DNA of 64,000 bases from Cryptomeria japonica (GCF_030272615.1 NC_081408.1:604861673-604925672); one strand, 5' to 3'; shown: positions 10,595 through 22,760, counted from the stretch's first letter. Made by a program: numbers and translations. The notes: generated from the letters alone by a model not told the origin.

Positions 10595-11908
10595 ATGGTG
10601 GACATGAGTTATAGAGAGATGTCAAATAAACTTGCAGAAACTGAGGAAGCCCTAGAAACATTGAGAGGAAAGTACAAAGCTTCACTTACTATGAGAAGAG
10701 AGCTAACCGAACAACTGTTGGAGGTTTCTGAAAGCAGTTCTTCTGATGAAGAAAACAAAGGTGCATTGGTTGATGAGGTGGAAAAACTAAATGATGAAAA
10801 GTCTAACCTGAGGAGAGAGCTTGAAGCCCTTACAATCCAGATGAGTCGGGAACTTGAAGCAAGGAGGGAAGTTGAAGACAAGATCAAAGAGAAAGATCAT
10901 GAGATCTTTAAGATAAATCAAGAAAATGGCACTCTATATGCACACTGGCATTAGGAAAAAGAAGAAAAAGAGGAGGTAAAGACATAATTGGATATGGCAA
11001 CGTCTCTTAGAGAGACTCTTATGAAAAGGAATGAAGACCTTACTCTAGAACTTGCTAAAGCTAATGAGAAGCTTGCAAAGTTTAACAAGAGTTCTACCAT
11101 GTTGGATGAACAGATCCACTCTCAAAGGATGAAAGGTGATACAACTGGACTAGGTTACAATACATTTGAGAAAGGTGAGTCTTCCGATACTAAGGACAAC
11201 ATGCATAAATGTAAACTTGCTCCTAAGATTTAAAAACCCACCAGTAAGAGATCATATAAGCCTGTTTGTTTCAATTGTCATAAGCCAAGACATATTGCTA
11301 ATGTTTGTAGAAGCAGATCTGATGTTGCTAATGGTTATAGACCTAATACATTTCAAGGATATAAGCCTAGAACCTTTAATCATTATTGTTACACTTGCAA
11401 TATGCATGGATATAGAGCTATTGAGTACAGGTATGGATCAAATAATCCTACATATCACATGAGTCAGAGGTCTTGTGGTAGTTGGCAAAGAACCTCCAAT
11501 GACTAGAGAAGTCCTAATTGGCAGAGACCCTATGCTAACCGGTCTAGGCCCTATGAGATGGAGAAAAGAATGAATGTAGTGTGCACAATCTGTCATAACT
11601 ACAGTCATGTAGCTATGAACTATAGAAGAAGGAATGGAAGAGGCAATGTTGGACCTTAGAGAGATTCTGGTATGGCTTGTTATCATTTTCATAAACTGCG
11701 ACATATGGCAAATTTTTGCAGAGCTAAGGTGAACCAACCGGTGAATCAATATGTTGACCAGAAAGGGAAGATGAAAGTTGATGCAGAGGAGACTAAAGCT
11801 GAAATGAATAAAATCTTGAAAAAGAAGGATGTTGAGATAACCGAAGTCAAACCATCTGAAGATCCTATTTCTTCACCTAGTGTGGAGAACCCTTCACCAG
11901 AAAACTAA
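10595..11908 (+). pseudogene. Element C gag: coiled-coil protein with four zinc-knuckle remnants
   Basis: One frame runs from the ATG at 10595 to the TAA at 11908, interrupted by stops at about 10952, 10985, 11231, 11504 and 11657 but with no frameshift. The N-terminal 130 residues are heptad-rich and acidic/basic (coiled coil). From about 11267 four CCHC-type units follow: CFNCHKPRHIANVC (complete), CYTCNMHGYRAIEY (His and last Cys changed to Tyr), CTICHNYSHVAMNY (last Cys to Tyr) and CYHFHKLRHMANFC (second Cys to Phe). Copia gag usually has one. The tail is charged. Role: RNA binding and particle assembly for an element that lacks its own enzymes. Confidence 0.7.
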
Positions 11909-12359
11909 GTTGTTTAAAAGCTTAGGGGGCGCTTAATGTCAAATCTATTTGAGAACCCCCTGGAGGATCATAAGGTATTTTAAATCGGCATAATTTGATG
12001 TATAATGATGTTAAGAAGTGATTATGTGATCAAACCAGTAGGTTTGATGTGTTATGTGAACCGATAATGTGTTATAAGATATTTTAGGGTTTTATCGGTA
12101 ATTGCATTTAGTGTGGTAGATAATGGGAAAATAAAAGGAACTTTTTGAATGTTATTTGTCACATTGCATCCTTGAGATAACACGGAGAGAGAGAGTAGAA
12201 CAAAGCTTGTGTTTGCAGCATCTAACTTGTTTGACAGAGATTTGAAGTGTTTTGGTGTGATCTGCGATTGAGAATCGGTGAAGAAGTTTTGCTGGTGTTT
12301 GGAACCCTAGTACAGAAGTTTTGTTTGTGTTATCTGCTTATATTTCTGAATCATTGAAG
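11909..12359 (+). other. Element C spacer between gag and second frame
   Basis: No gene. It starts with a purine-rich AGCTTAGGGGGCGCTTA (11919-11935) that looks like a polypurine tract, but no LTR start follows. The rest resembles an untranslated leader, with a GAGAGAGAGAG run near 12187 and a CTTGTGTTTGCAGCATC segment. Confidence 0.4.
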
Positions 12360-14425
12360 ATGGACACCCCGCATTAGTTGATGTTATCGATAGACCTCGT
12401 CCTGAATTTAAGAGGCACCCATTTAAATCTAAGGAAATTGATCCTATCAGAGCCCTATCTAGAGTTCCTTATGGTGTCTTACATGTTTAAGATATTAGAT
12501 CTTTCTATCATTGCAAACTAGAGGATCTTGGTGTTGCTACTATTTTTTATCAGTGTAAAGCATTGTGAGATATGTTCTTAGCAAGATTCATGACTAGTTT
12601 ATGTGGCTCGACCGACCACATAAAATTTCCAAGGAAGCTATTCACGCAGTCACCATATTTTGTACCATCGGTAATGTTCTAGTTTTGAGATCCATTCCTA
12701 GGAATGATTTAGAAATTCTAACAAGTTCTAAATGGGATGGCAGAGAAATGACGGTGAATAATATCAATGATCCGGCAGTAAAATATGCTTCTATGGTAAT
12801 CGGTTACCAGATCTATTACTCTAGCAGGATGAACAACATCCCTGTTGCAGCTATTCATAGAGCTTACCAGATGATAAAGGAAGATGTTGACTATGAATTG
12901 TCAGAGGCGTTGAGGAGTCAACTTGTGCTGAATCTGGAATCCATCAAGAAGGACAAAAGGTTAAGGTTTAAGCTTGGACAACTAATTCTTTGTCTATTCT
13001 TTTATTTTCAAAAATGTTTCCTCGATATTGGTGATATCCAATGGATAGATGGCACTCCTGCATTGATGTAGATGAAGTACATCATTAGAATGCCTAGTAA
13101 TGATTTTGGCCAGATTGCACGTGGATTCTTTAAAGATTTTCAGAAGAAGATGCATGCAAGGGAAAGGATACCGACAGAGGTTGTCAACCGATATATAAAC
13201 ACAATTTGCTTTATGGTTGATACAGATACTTGCATGATGGAGGCAGTTGAGCCCCAGACTACATGGGTGATGCCCACGGGATATGAAATAGACAAAGATC
13301 TTTCGGTTGCATATGATGATCATTTGCTTGCCCAACCAGTAGATACAACAACAGAGCATTTTGGCACTTACAAGGAGAAATCCCTTCAAGTGCACTTAGA
13401 AATTAACCGACTGGTAATAGCAAAGAAGGTTAGAAAGGGAGTTGAAGCATTTGCAGATCAAGCAAGATTCACAAAGGAAGCCATTGCTGAAGCAAGAAAA
13501 AAGCATGCTGCTCAACAAGCCAGAACATCAAGTGTTCCAACCGGTACCCCCACCGGTGTAAAAACAAGAGCTAGAAAGGAGAAAGCTGCAGAGAAAGAAA
13601 AACCAATAGTTGTTAAGAAGGAGAAACTAGTAGAAACAAACAAGGAAAAACCTTCTAATATTTAGTTTCGGAGGAAAGGTAAGATTGTTGAACCTCCTAC
13701 TGCAATGGTTAAGACTGGTAAAAGGAAAAAGAAACAAGCACAAAAACCGGTAGATATTGATGAAAAAGTGACTAAATCTGAAGGAGAAAAGAAAGCCCTA
13801 AGGGCCAATGGCCCTAAGGGCCAATGGCACAAGGTCAAAGGGTGTTGGTACTTCTATTATGAAATATTCAATAAAATCGGTAACAAAGCTCACACCTCTT
13901 GAAAATTTAATAATAAACATTAAAGAAGATGGTTTATTGACTGGTGTGAAGAAACTATATGATAAGTTTAATGAAGAGGAACAAAGGTAGATAGAAGATG
14001 CAATGGTTTATATGATGAATAAATACAGCAAGGCCCTAATTGAGTTGCAAGGGCGAATTCCAAATTCACAGTATAATATAATTGATGCTAGATAGCAGGC
14101 AACCATAAAACAAGACAAGGAATTCATTGAATATTTTCTGAAAAACTTGCAACCTGAAGCTACTAAGGAAGAGCTAGATGAAATTCTTGTTAAGGAAAAA
14201 TCATCTTTCAGGTCAAAGAAAAGGTTGACAAGAATGTGAATCGGAGAGACCCAATCAGTCCATGAGGAGACTGAACAAATATTGAAGAAGGTATTGGGTC
14301 CGATTCTGGATGAAGAGGAAGAAGTTAAGGAAGTTGAACCAAAGAAGTTTGAGGCTGAGATCCAATTGCTTCCAATACACTCACATTTTGTAGGTGAGAT
14401 CCACATGCATCCAATTTTAAGGTGA
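12360..14425 (+). pseudogene. Element C second frame, unrecognised protein
   Basis: A decayed gene of roughly 680 codons. The first part (12362 to about 12600) reads RPRPEFKRHPFKSKEIDPIR and onward with two stops. A one-base shift near 12600 leads into an open stretch 12601-13071, then after a TAG 13072-13665. It continues through 13705-13900, and after another shift to about 14425. The middle holds ARKKHAAQQARTSS and a lysine/glutamate-rich region; the C-terminal part is acidic (EEEEVKEVEPKKFEAE). I recognise no catalytic motif, and it is not a reverse transcriptase, integrase or protease. The strong codon-like structure over 2 kb says it was once a real protein. It may be a captured or accessory retroelement gene. 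Confidence 0.5.
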
Positions 14426-16616
14426 AAGAATGCCAATGGAGGTCAATGAGGAAAACACCTTGCGATGGTTTGCATTTTTGTTTTAGTGTTTTGCCTTCAT
14501 TCTTTCATTGAGTGTTTTAGGACTTAATTTCATAAGATTGTTAGGTTTTTGGTTGCCTCCTAATTCTTTTGATGTTCATTCCCGAATTCCTAGTTACATT
14601 TCTTGGTGAACCTAAGGTGAACTAACTAATTCTCTACTTTCTAAGTGTTTTTGAGGTGTTTGCAGGTCAAAATTATAGGAAAAGAGACCTTTTTGGACAT
14701 GATCAATATTTTTGTGCCTATGCAAAGAACTTATGCATCTGTGTAGATTTTTTTTGCCATTGTGTCCTCCTCATTTGTGTCTGTGTTGTACAGATATATG
14801 CCTATGTTGGGCAGAGCTGCACCAATGTTGAGTTCTAAGCCACTCTGCAATTAGGGCTAAATTTGTTCACTTTTTCACTTTTGGAGATATTGTAGGGATA
14901 AAATAAGATTAATTAAGTACAAAGATAGCATAAAATGAATTCATTTAGCATAAATTAGGTTTGGTCAAATAACAACAAATTTTCACATTTCTTCATTTTA
15001 TGCAAACTGGTTAAAAAGATCAAAAACACCTCATTTTGGGCTTTAAAATGAACTCAAAACCATAGAAATTGGTTTCAATTTAATGGAAATTGATCTAGTT
15101 AGGATTTGATAAGTTGGAATGAACTCATATATACTAAATAGAATGGTGAATGAACAACATTTCTTCATATTACCCTAATTAGGATTGTTAGCTCGCAACT
15201 TCTGCATTTCATTTAGGACAATCGCAAAGTTCTTATTTTCTCTGCTTAAGGTTTGCAATAATTCCAATAGTGGGGATTTCACCTAAAAATGTTCAAAATG
15301 GGGTGGTAAGCTGCAATTATAGTGTGTTTTGGGGTCAAATAGGTCAAAATCACATCAAAATTAGGGTTTTCATGCATGCTAAGGATTCAATTTTGCAAGA
15401 TTTACCCTTTGCTTAACTGATTTTCTTTGTTTTGTAGGTGCCCTGCACTTCTATGCCTATGTTTAGGTGTTCCATGCATATGTGAGGTTGAATTGCACCT
15501 ATGCTCAACTATTTTGCGCCTGTTTTCCATTATTTTGCACTTGTGTCAGACTCTTCTACACTTGTGCAAAGGCAAAACTTGAGGCATAACTGTTCAATTT
15601 GGCATTTAATCATGGCAATTTCATTTCATTTTCAGATGTTGAGTTTTCTACATTATTGATGTTTTTTGTAGCTCTTTGGCAATCGTTGGAAGAAGACCAA
15701 ACATAAACTACTAATGCAATCTAATGCAAGACGCATGTCAAAGATAAATAATTGAAATAAATTGTTTGTGTTTTTTAGTAGTTAGAAAACATTTGCATTT
15801 GGGTTTAAAATGAGCATCTATCTTTTGAGGTTGGGCACATTTCTACATGTGAGCGGTCCCACAGCTAACACACACTATCCTCTCCCCTTGGCCCTCTTGG
15901 TCCTAGGTGCACAATAAAAGTGTCAATGAAGCTCGTTTTTTATTTTATAGGTAGAGGGCTTGTCCCCTCAAGTAGCCCATAAGGCTAAGTGAGGGGAGAA
16001 AAACCCAAGTGGTAATGGGATAAAGGCAAGTTACCTCTCCGCCCCTATATAAAATATGTGGGATGAAATTCTTCACAATGGGTGCTAATTTCATACCTAC
16101 ACCAACTTCTCTAGTACTTGTGTTCTATAGGAAGGAAGCTTCTCAAGGGAAAGAGTGTATATGGATGCCCGAAAGAGTCTCGTACTAAAAATCTTTTTTG
16201 TTGTATTTTTTCAAAAACCTTATACTTTGTTGACTCGGGTGTTGTCATACGTGCATGCCAAAGAAATTCCTCATGTACCCCCTCAATTTGAGATAGTAAA
16301 TTTCTTAAGATCTTCAAGTCCTTAGAAATTTGAAGCTTGGGATGCATGAGAAGTGAGTGCCATGGAGGGGAGCCAGTGCTACCAAGCTTCTAACTATTTG
16401 GTTGAATTTAGTATTATGGGCAAGGAGATTCAAAAAGTATTGTCCTGGCCAGCCTTAAGATTGTGCTTGAATATTTAATTTTCATGCAAAATTCAAACAA
16501 ACATTCTGTTTTTCATGCTTGTTAAAAGTGAATCATAAACAAAGGGCATAAACAATGTCACAAACAAACATTTTCCAACAAAACCAAGCATAATCAACCT
16601 TGGTTCTCAAACAAAG
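14426..16616 (+). mobile_element. Gypsy3: fragment of a gypsy leader region
   Basis: An LTR-end-like AATTCCTAGTTACA is followed by TTGGTGAACC (14612-14621), as in elements A and gypsy1. A 45-base block at 15867-15911 matches the gypsy1 leader (39699-39743, minus strand) closely, which ties this fragment to the same lineage. Between about 14700 and 15590 there are many short motifs of the type TGCACCTATG, TGCGCCTG and TGTGCC, apparently the counterpart of the AGCGC arrays in gypsy1 and gypsy2. No gag or pol is present. It ends where the gypsy2 LTR starts, so gypsy2 may have inserted here. The left border is uncertain. Confidence 0.5.
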
Positions 16617-18067
16617 TGTAGACGTATAAATCTGACCACTTACTTAAATAAATATTTAATATTTATTTTAATCCCATTCAAATTCTATTTAATTAATTTC
16701 TTCATTTTCATCTATTTGATTAAATGAATTACTCAATTTATTTAATTAGATTCACCTAAACCTTTTTTAGCCTTTAATTAAATAAATCACTTTATTTAAT
16801 TAATTCCCCTTTCTCCCTTTTTAATGAAATTTACATTTAATTAAATTGATCCTTGCAAATAAATAAATCTAATTATTTTATTAAATCTGCCTCTTGTATT
16901 TATGCAAGTTGCGCCAATTTAGGTTGAAATAAAGTTATTTTATTTTAATTAAAATCATTTTCCTCATCCACTTGCATTTTTCTACATCCCCCACTTGCCT
17001 CCTAAACCCCTTCTAGATTCTTCTAATCACTTCCAATTTAGCCTAATTCATCTCCTAATTATTGTCACATTCCTAAGCAAAGAGAAGTCACTTCTCAAAG
17101 CCTCCAAAGTCTTCAATAACCATTAAATTCTTTGTGTCTGCAAATGGTTAACCTCTAAAAGTCTTCCAAACCATTAAAGGCTCTTACATAACTATTTATG
17201 GTTAACTCATCTTTGACCTCTAGTTAGAGACTTTCCTCTAACTTAACCATCATTTTGACTCAATGGTCTCATCAAGCACTCATGGATTTAACCTTGGTTA
17301 TCCTATTAACCCTTGCATAATAGTTTACCCCTTGAGTAAAAGCTTTATCCAATGGATGACCCTAACCTAACCTTAACCCTTACCTCCTAGGGTAACCTTC
17401 ATATCTTCTCAGGCATTTAATGCTTCTTGCATCCCCTCTCAAGCAACCTCTTGTTGACAATTGGCACCATTTCATTGGTGAGAATTGTAAACATGGATTG
17501 ATTAATTTTGAATCCTAGCCCTTGTTAAGATTATTCAATCTTAACCATCCATTGTCCTATTTTCCCTATAAAAAGAGCTCCCATTCCTCATTTTCATATC
17601 AACAATCTTTCATGCATCTATATTATAAGCCTAATTTACTAAACATTTTAGCCTCTCTTTGTTAAATCATCATAGTAGCATTTAGAAGCATTTTTAATTT
17701 TATAGAATATCCATGCTAGACTAGTATATCATTGCTAGGATAATTGGCTAATCTTTTACCATATCATCATCTTCATACTAGCTTAATCATCATATTTCTA
17801 AACATCATATATATCTTAGAATGCATTCATGCATATAAATCAAACATCACTCGTTCTTGGAGTTGTCATTCCTAATTCACTTGCTCAATGATATGAGAGC
17901 AAAACATTGACTTTAGAGATCCTATGAGATGGAGAACAGTGGGACACCCCTTGGGAAGTTGAACTAATTAGATTAGTTCACATACTTGCACCAAGAGTCT
18001 CATTTGTGTGTGGGTCTTTTGGATTCTAGTTTGTTTTTGTTTTCGTCACTGTATTTTCTCGCATACA
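16617..18067 (+). repeat. Gypsy2 5' LTR
   Basis: Starts TGTAGACGTATAAATC and ends TTCTCGCATACA; a primer-binding-site-like sequence follows. The first 350 bases are very AT-rich with repeated TTTATTTAATTAA-type words, as in the gypsy1 LTR. The first 220 bases match 61038-61256. The promoter lies at about 17567. Confidence 0.85.
17563..17590 (+). promoter_or_regulatory. Gypsy2 LTR core promoter
   Basis: CCCTATAAAAAGAGCTCCC is a good TATA box followed by CATTCC. The gypsy1 LTR has the near-identical CCTATAAATAGAGCCC followed by CATTCC (minus strand), so both sequence and spacing are conserved between the two families. Transcription would start about 30 bases downstream. Confidence 0.7.
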
Positions 18068-18070
18068 TTT

Positions 18071-18090
18071 ATGGCGCCCACCTTGTGGCA
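18071..18090 (+). other. Gypsy2 primer-binding site (putative)
   Basis: ATGGCGCCCACCTTGTGGC lies three bases after the LTR end. TGGCGCC-type sites are common in plant gypsy elements. It differs from the TGGTGAACC type of gypsy1, so the two families use different tRNA primers. I cannot name the tRNA with confidence. Confidence 0.6.
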
Positions 18091-18149
18091 TGTCCCCATA
18101 AATAACATCATTTTTTGTGCAAGCTAAGGATTACAAGCACGTTGGAATA

Positions 18150-18425
18150 CCTTTTTAGCATGTCTAAAGTATACTTTAGCGCATCTGTGGCAAACAATAG
18201 CTTATTCATTGCACTGTTTAGCGCATAAAACCCATATTCTAGCGGTTTGGAGCTATATTTTAGCGCATAACACTTTCTGTTTCTTTCTTACGCATATAAG
18301 TATCAGCGTAGTGCATTCGAGAATCCGAGTAGTGCGTAGGGGTCGTCCTTTAGCGCTTTTATACCATTCTGTAGCGCATATGTGCAAAAGTTCAGCACAT
18401 AACTTTGATAGAGAAAAGGGATAGT
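18150..18425 (+). repeat. AGCGC-motif array 1 (gypsy2 leader, after primer site)
   Basis: The core TTTAGCGCAT and variants (TAGCGG, TACGCAT, CAGCGTAGTGCAT, TAGCGCTTTT) recur about every 20-25 bases, with the bases in between unrelated. Five or six cores are exact TAGCGC. The array lies within 360 bases of the primer-binding site, as in gypsy1. It codes for nothing convincing. Confidence 0.7.
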
Positions 18426-18956
18426 TTGTAACAGAGTTAGAAAATTAGGCTTGTGTAAGCCCGCCTAAGGTTTTAATTTTTCACTAAATTCCTTTTATTG
18501 CAGGTTACTAATCATTTCTTGCAGGTTGGAGGAGTTAGATTTAGGAATTTGATTTCTTTCTAGCTTTTTACGTTGGTTTAAGAACTCATTTCCCTTTGGT
18601 TAAAAAGAACCTCATTTTATTTTGGGCTTAAAACATATCAAATTTTATTTTGGACTTAAGAGGAATCTCATTGCATGTTTAAAAAGAACAACAAAATCAA
18701 ACACATTTACTTTCTCGCAAGATTAGGGAAAACACTTCATTTGGGCTATAAAAAGAACAACAAATTTTCAGTTTATTGCAAAGGTAAAAAGCAATCAATC
18801 TTTCCTTTTATTTTCCAAAGCGATTTCCATTTTCAAGTAAACGTGTTTTACTTTTTGTTGACCAAGATTTCAACTTCTTAGTTAGACAACAAATTGCTTT
18901 GTGGGGTAAAAAGAACACCATGCTTGTTGGAGCAACATCTCCAAATAGATCTTAGC
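18426..18956 (+). other. Gypsy2 leader up to copia D, with conserved stem-loop
   Basis: Non-coding leader. It is homologous to the gypsy1 leader (about 39840-40080, minus strand). A six-base-pair hairpin, TTGGAG-CAACAT-CTCCAA, lies at 18927-18944. It is identical in gypsy1 at 39842-39859. The leader is cut five bases after AGCTAATC-type sequence by copia D and resumes at 44612. Confidence 0.65.
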
Positions 18957-18961
18957 TAATC

Positions 18962-20494
18962 TGTTGGCAATATTGCATTATAACAGACAATGAAAGATTG
19001 TTGGCATCTCATAAGGATATTGAGAAGGTCGTTGATGATTATGGATATAACTGATTAAAGATGTTTTACTGTCTTGATATTATTATTTTGTCATTGATGT
19101 CAAGAAATTGATTTTCTAATTCAGTATGATGTTGCCATATCTTGAGAAGTATGGTATGAAGATTATAAAGATGTCGGTAAAAGACACAGGAAAGAATATG
19201 ATGAATAAGGGGATGAATAAGGTATTCAAAGGGCAACTACTACCAAGTCATACAATGATGAGATCATGATGTTTTAGATTGTTTTAACATCATACATATG
19301 TTGTAAATTGTAAAGGTTAATACTATACTATGTTATCAAGCAAAGAACCTAATCGGTAAACCCTAAGAAACCTAGTCGGTAAACCGTAAGGTTATCGCTA
19401 TCGATTAATGAAGGCGGAATGTCTACCGAGTGAAGTTTAGTATTCACCGAGTTGTTACCGAGTTGTAACCGAGCTATAACAGAATGCATTAAATATTTAC
19501 ATGCGGTATTTAATGAAGGAAGCCGATGAGCTGGAGCGGATTAAATGATTGGTAAGCTGTGAATGAAGTTTGTTAACGAATCTAAGGCAATGAAAAGTCG
19601 GCATGAAGATCTACAGCTCAAATTGAACCACAATACCCTGGCACAAGTTCCAAGACTAGTATGCAAGTTCCAAGGCGGGGTAAAATATTTTCAGATCGAA
19701 AGATGCATTGAACCTGGACAAGATTGAAGATCTGATGGCTATGATTGATCATGGGAAATGTGATCAAGGAGATTAAGCGGTTATCTAATTGTTTATAAAT
19801 AGGAAACTATTGATAAACAATGTATGTGGGCAAGTGTATGCACAAGGATGCTACATAGTGATTACCGAGCACAGAAGCTTGAAGACCTGTTTGAATAACA
19901 GAGTATAGAAGCCCAGCAGATAGACAAGATTAGTTGTATGTCTAGATTGTATTGAACAAATAAGAATCTGCTTTAGCATTTTAGATGTGAAGTTGCAGAT
20001 AGATTTTTATTACTGTTATTTTGTGAAAGTGATAGAAAATCTCTTAACCAAGTGGACTTAACAGTCTTATATGTAAACCCTCTAGCAAGGTGACATCCTG
20101 ATTGAGTGTTTGAAATCCTTTAACAAAGTGAAGATCCTAATAGATCTAAGGGAAATCCCTTAACCGGGTCACATCTAGCAATGTGTTTGTAATCTTTAAC
20201 AGGATTTGCTTTTAACCGAGCATACTCTAGAAGAGTATATTTCTTAGTGGGTCTGAAATCCCACAATGGTTTTTCCCTATTTGGGTTTCCACATTACATC
20301 TGGTGTTATGAGGTTTATATTGTTCATATGCTTTTGAGTTTGCATGTTTAACAATTTTGGTTATATTACAGATATATATGTTACCGAGGTTGAATCTGAT
20401 GTTTTTATGAATGATTAAGTTTGTATGATTCACCCCCCCCCTCTCACCTTGTTGGCTATTGGATATGTGCTTATATTAAGTATCAGAACTATCA
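18962..20494 (+). repeat. Copia D 5' LTR
   Basis: 1,533 bases, from TGTTGGCAATATTG to GAACTATCA. TATA box TTTATAAATAGG at about 19792-19803. A C-rich block (CACCCCCCCCCTCTC) precedes the end. It contains an extra copy of AACCTAATCGGTAAACC-type sequence compared with the 3' LTR. Confidence 0.92.
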
Positions 20495-20496
20495 AT

Positions 20497-20508
20497 TGGT
20501 ATCAGAGC
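20497..20508 (+). other. Copia D primer-binding site (initiator tRNA-Met)
   Basis: TGGTATCAGAGC two bases after the LTR, the standard plant copia site. Confidence 0.92.
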
Positions 20509-20558
20509 TTTGGACTCCGGAAGGAAAGTTTAAAGGCACTTGAGTTAAAGATCCAAAG

Positions 20559-21485
20559 ATGTATAAGAGGGATGCACCGAAGCTGAACAAGTCAAGTTTC
20601 TCTACATGGCAGAAAAGGATGAAGCTACATCTATCAGGAGTTGGAGAATATGTTGTATACTATCTGGAGAATGATTTTGTTGCACCGAGCACCTATCCAT
20701 TGACTATGGAAGAGATAAGGGCAAAGCAAGAACATATTCAAGCAATGATTGAAATAACATCTGCATTGACCGATTCAGAGTTTAATGATCTAGAAGGCTG
20801 CAATGATGCAAAGGCAATATGAGATAAGCTCATATCAGTATATGGAGAAGATGAACATGTTCAAAGAGAAAAAGTAGATAGTCTGAGAGGACAACTTGAA
20901 TCTATGAGGATGAATGAAGGTGAGAACATAACTCAGTACAGTACAAGACTAAAGGAGATTGTCAATCAAATCAAAGGAGCAGGTGGAACTATTGAAGAAA
21001 AGGATATAACAAGTAAGTTGTTGAGAACCCTTCTACCAGCTTATGCAATCCGAGTCTCTGCAATCAATGAATTGAGGTCTGTACCTAATATGTCAGTTTC
21101 TTTAGATACTACTACTGGTAAGCTACATGCATTTGAGTTAAGTAATTTTGATAACAATGGATCTTCGATAAATAAAGTTGAATCTGCATTTAGTTCTTTT
21201 CATCTTGATGAATCTAATGATTACAATGAAAGAAAATATAAGTACTTTGAAAAAGATCACAGTGGAGCAAGTGAAAGATTTTGGAAGAACATGAAAGAAG
21301 TACACAAACTGTATGAAGAAATCAGAAAGCAAGAAGAGTTTGAAGCACTATTAGCCAAAAGGTTATCGAGAGGCAAAGGTAAGTATAAAGGAAAACTACC
21401 TTTGAAATGTTTCAATTGTGATAAGATAGGACATATGGCTTCTAACCGTCCTGAAAAAGATTTTACTGAAAGAAGAGATTACTGA
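20559..21485 (+). pseudogene. Copia D gag
   Basis: ATG at 20559; frame open to a TGA at 20820-20822 (a Trp position in relatives) and again from there to 21485. It has the copia gag (UBN2-like) features: FSTWQKRMKLHL near the start and REKVDSLRGQLESMRM, then ENITQYSTRLKEIVNQI. The zinc knuckle near 21408 reads CFNCDKIGHMASNR, so the last cysteine is lost. After the next stop the same frame continues into the protease. Role: capsid and RNA binding. Confidence 0.85.
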
Positions 21486-22760
21486 GATGATAGACAGAAA
21501 GATAATCATTACAGAGGACACCGAGACTTCAGAAAAAGAGATAGAAAGACATGCTTAATAGCTGATGAGGAATCTAACAATGATAAAACAGATGAGACTG
21601 ATACAGAGGAAGTAGTTTATGTGGCTATCAAGGATGGCTCAAATGAAAAAAGGTATGAAGAAAAACCCCTGATATCTCACATACACACTAATGATTCTTG
21701 GATTATAGATAGTGGATGCTCACATCATATGACAGGAGATAAACACAAGTTTGTTATATTAGAAGATTATGATGAGGCTATGTTAGATTTGGTAATGATG
21801 CACCATGTCCGATAAGAGGTAAAGGATCTATAACACTTCTTGATAATGCAAGATGCAATGATGTTTATTGGGTTGAAGGTTTGAAATACAATTTGTTGAG
21901 TGTAACACAGGTTACCGAATAGAATTTCAGAAAGGGATTGTCAAAGTTCATGACAAAAATGGAAAGTTAGCTGCTGCCGGGACACAAACAAAAGGTAATA
22001 CATTTCACCTTGACTCAACTCGGAATAAGTGTTTGCATGCAAAGATTGATGATACCTAGTTATGGCATAAAAGGTTTTGTCATGTCAATATTGATAATCT
22101 GATCAAAATAAGTAAGAAGCACATAGTAAGAGGTCTACCAAGTCTTGAAAAACCTGAGAATGCTATGTGCTGAGGATGCCAGATGAGTAAGATGACAAGA
22201 TCAAGCTTTACAAGTAAGTCCTACACTTCTAAGGGAATTTTAGATCTAGTGCACACTGATCTTTGTGGTCCTATGAAAGTTCAAAGTTATTCTAGTGATA
22301 AGTATTTCATATTATTTGTGGATGACTATTCAAGGATGATGTCAGTAATGTTTTTAAAAGAATAATCAGAAGCTTTTCAAATGTTTAAATGGTACAAGGA
22401 AAGAGTTAAAAATGAAACAGGAAGACAACTGAAATGTCTTAGATCAGATAGAGGAGGAGAGTTCACATCTGATGAGTTCAACTTATTTTGCAATGATCAT
22501 GGTATTAAAAGACAAGTCTCTGCACCGAGAACTCCACAGCAGAATGGAATAGCTGAAAGAAGAAACAGATCTATTGTGGATTGTGCTAGAACACTGATGA
22601 TTGAAAAGAAGGTGCCACAAACATTTTGGAGAGAAGCAATAAGCACAGTTGTTTACACCTTGAACCGAGTTCAATTGAAGAAAGGTACTTTGAAGACACC
22701 ATATGAAATCTGGTATGATAAGAAACCTAATGTTAGTTATTTTATGCTATGTTCATAAAG
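21486..22760 (+). pseudogene. Copia D protease and integrase
   Basis: The protease active site reads WIIDSGCSHHMTG near 21698-21736. A frameshift near 21785 separates it from the GAG-pre-integrase part (LWHKRFCHVN near 22065). The integrase core has TDLCGP (first Asp, near 22258), SDRGGEF (second Asp, near 22446) and PQQNGIAERRNR (Glu, near 22540), so the DDE triad is present. Stops interrupt it at about 22057, 22171 and 22362. The protein would cut the polyprotein and insert the cDNA. Confidence 0.85.

Larger units (their letters stand above)
9327..14425 (+). mobile_element. Element C: copia-type non-autonomous element with gag and an extra frame
   Basis: A 5' LTR with TG...CA ends, an initiator tRNA-Met primer-binding site, a gag frame and a second long decayed frame follow in order. 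No reverse transcriptase or integrase is visible, and no second copy of the LTR is found before the next element, so the 3' end is not defined; 14425 is the end of recognisable coding sequence. The LTR shares its start (TGTTGGCA) and the C-rich block near its end (CACCCCCCTCTCA) with copia D and the solo LTR at 47635-49079, which argues for one superfamily. Confidence 0.65.

Noticed and set aside
16111-16347. Short minus-strand frame in the gypsy3 fragment
   Set aside because: No motif, and the region is homologous to non-coding gypsy leaders.
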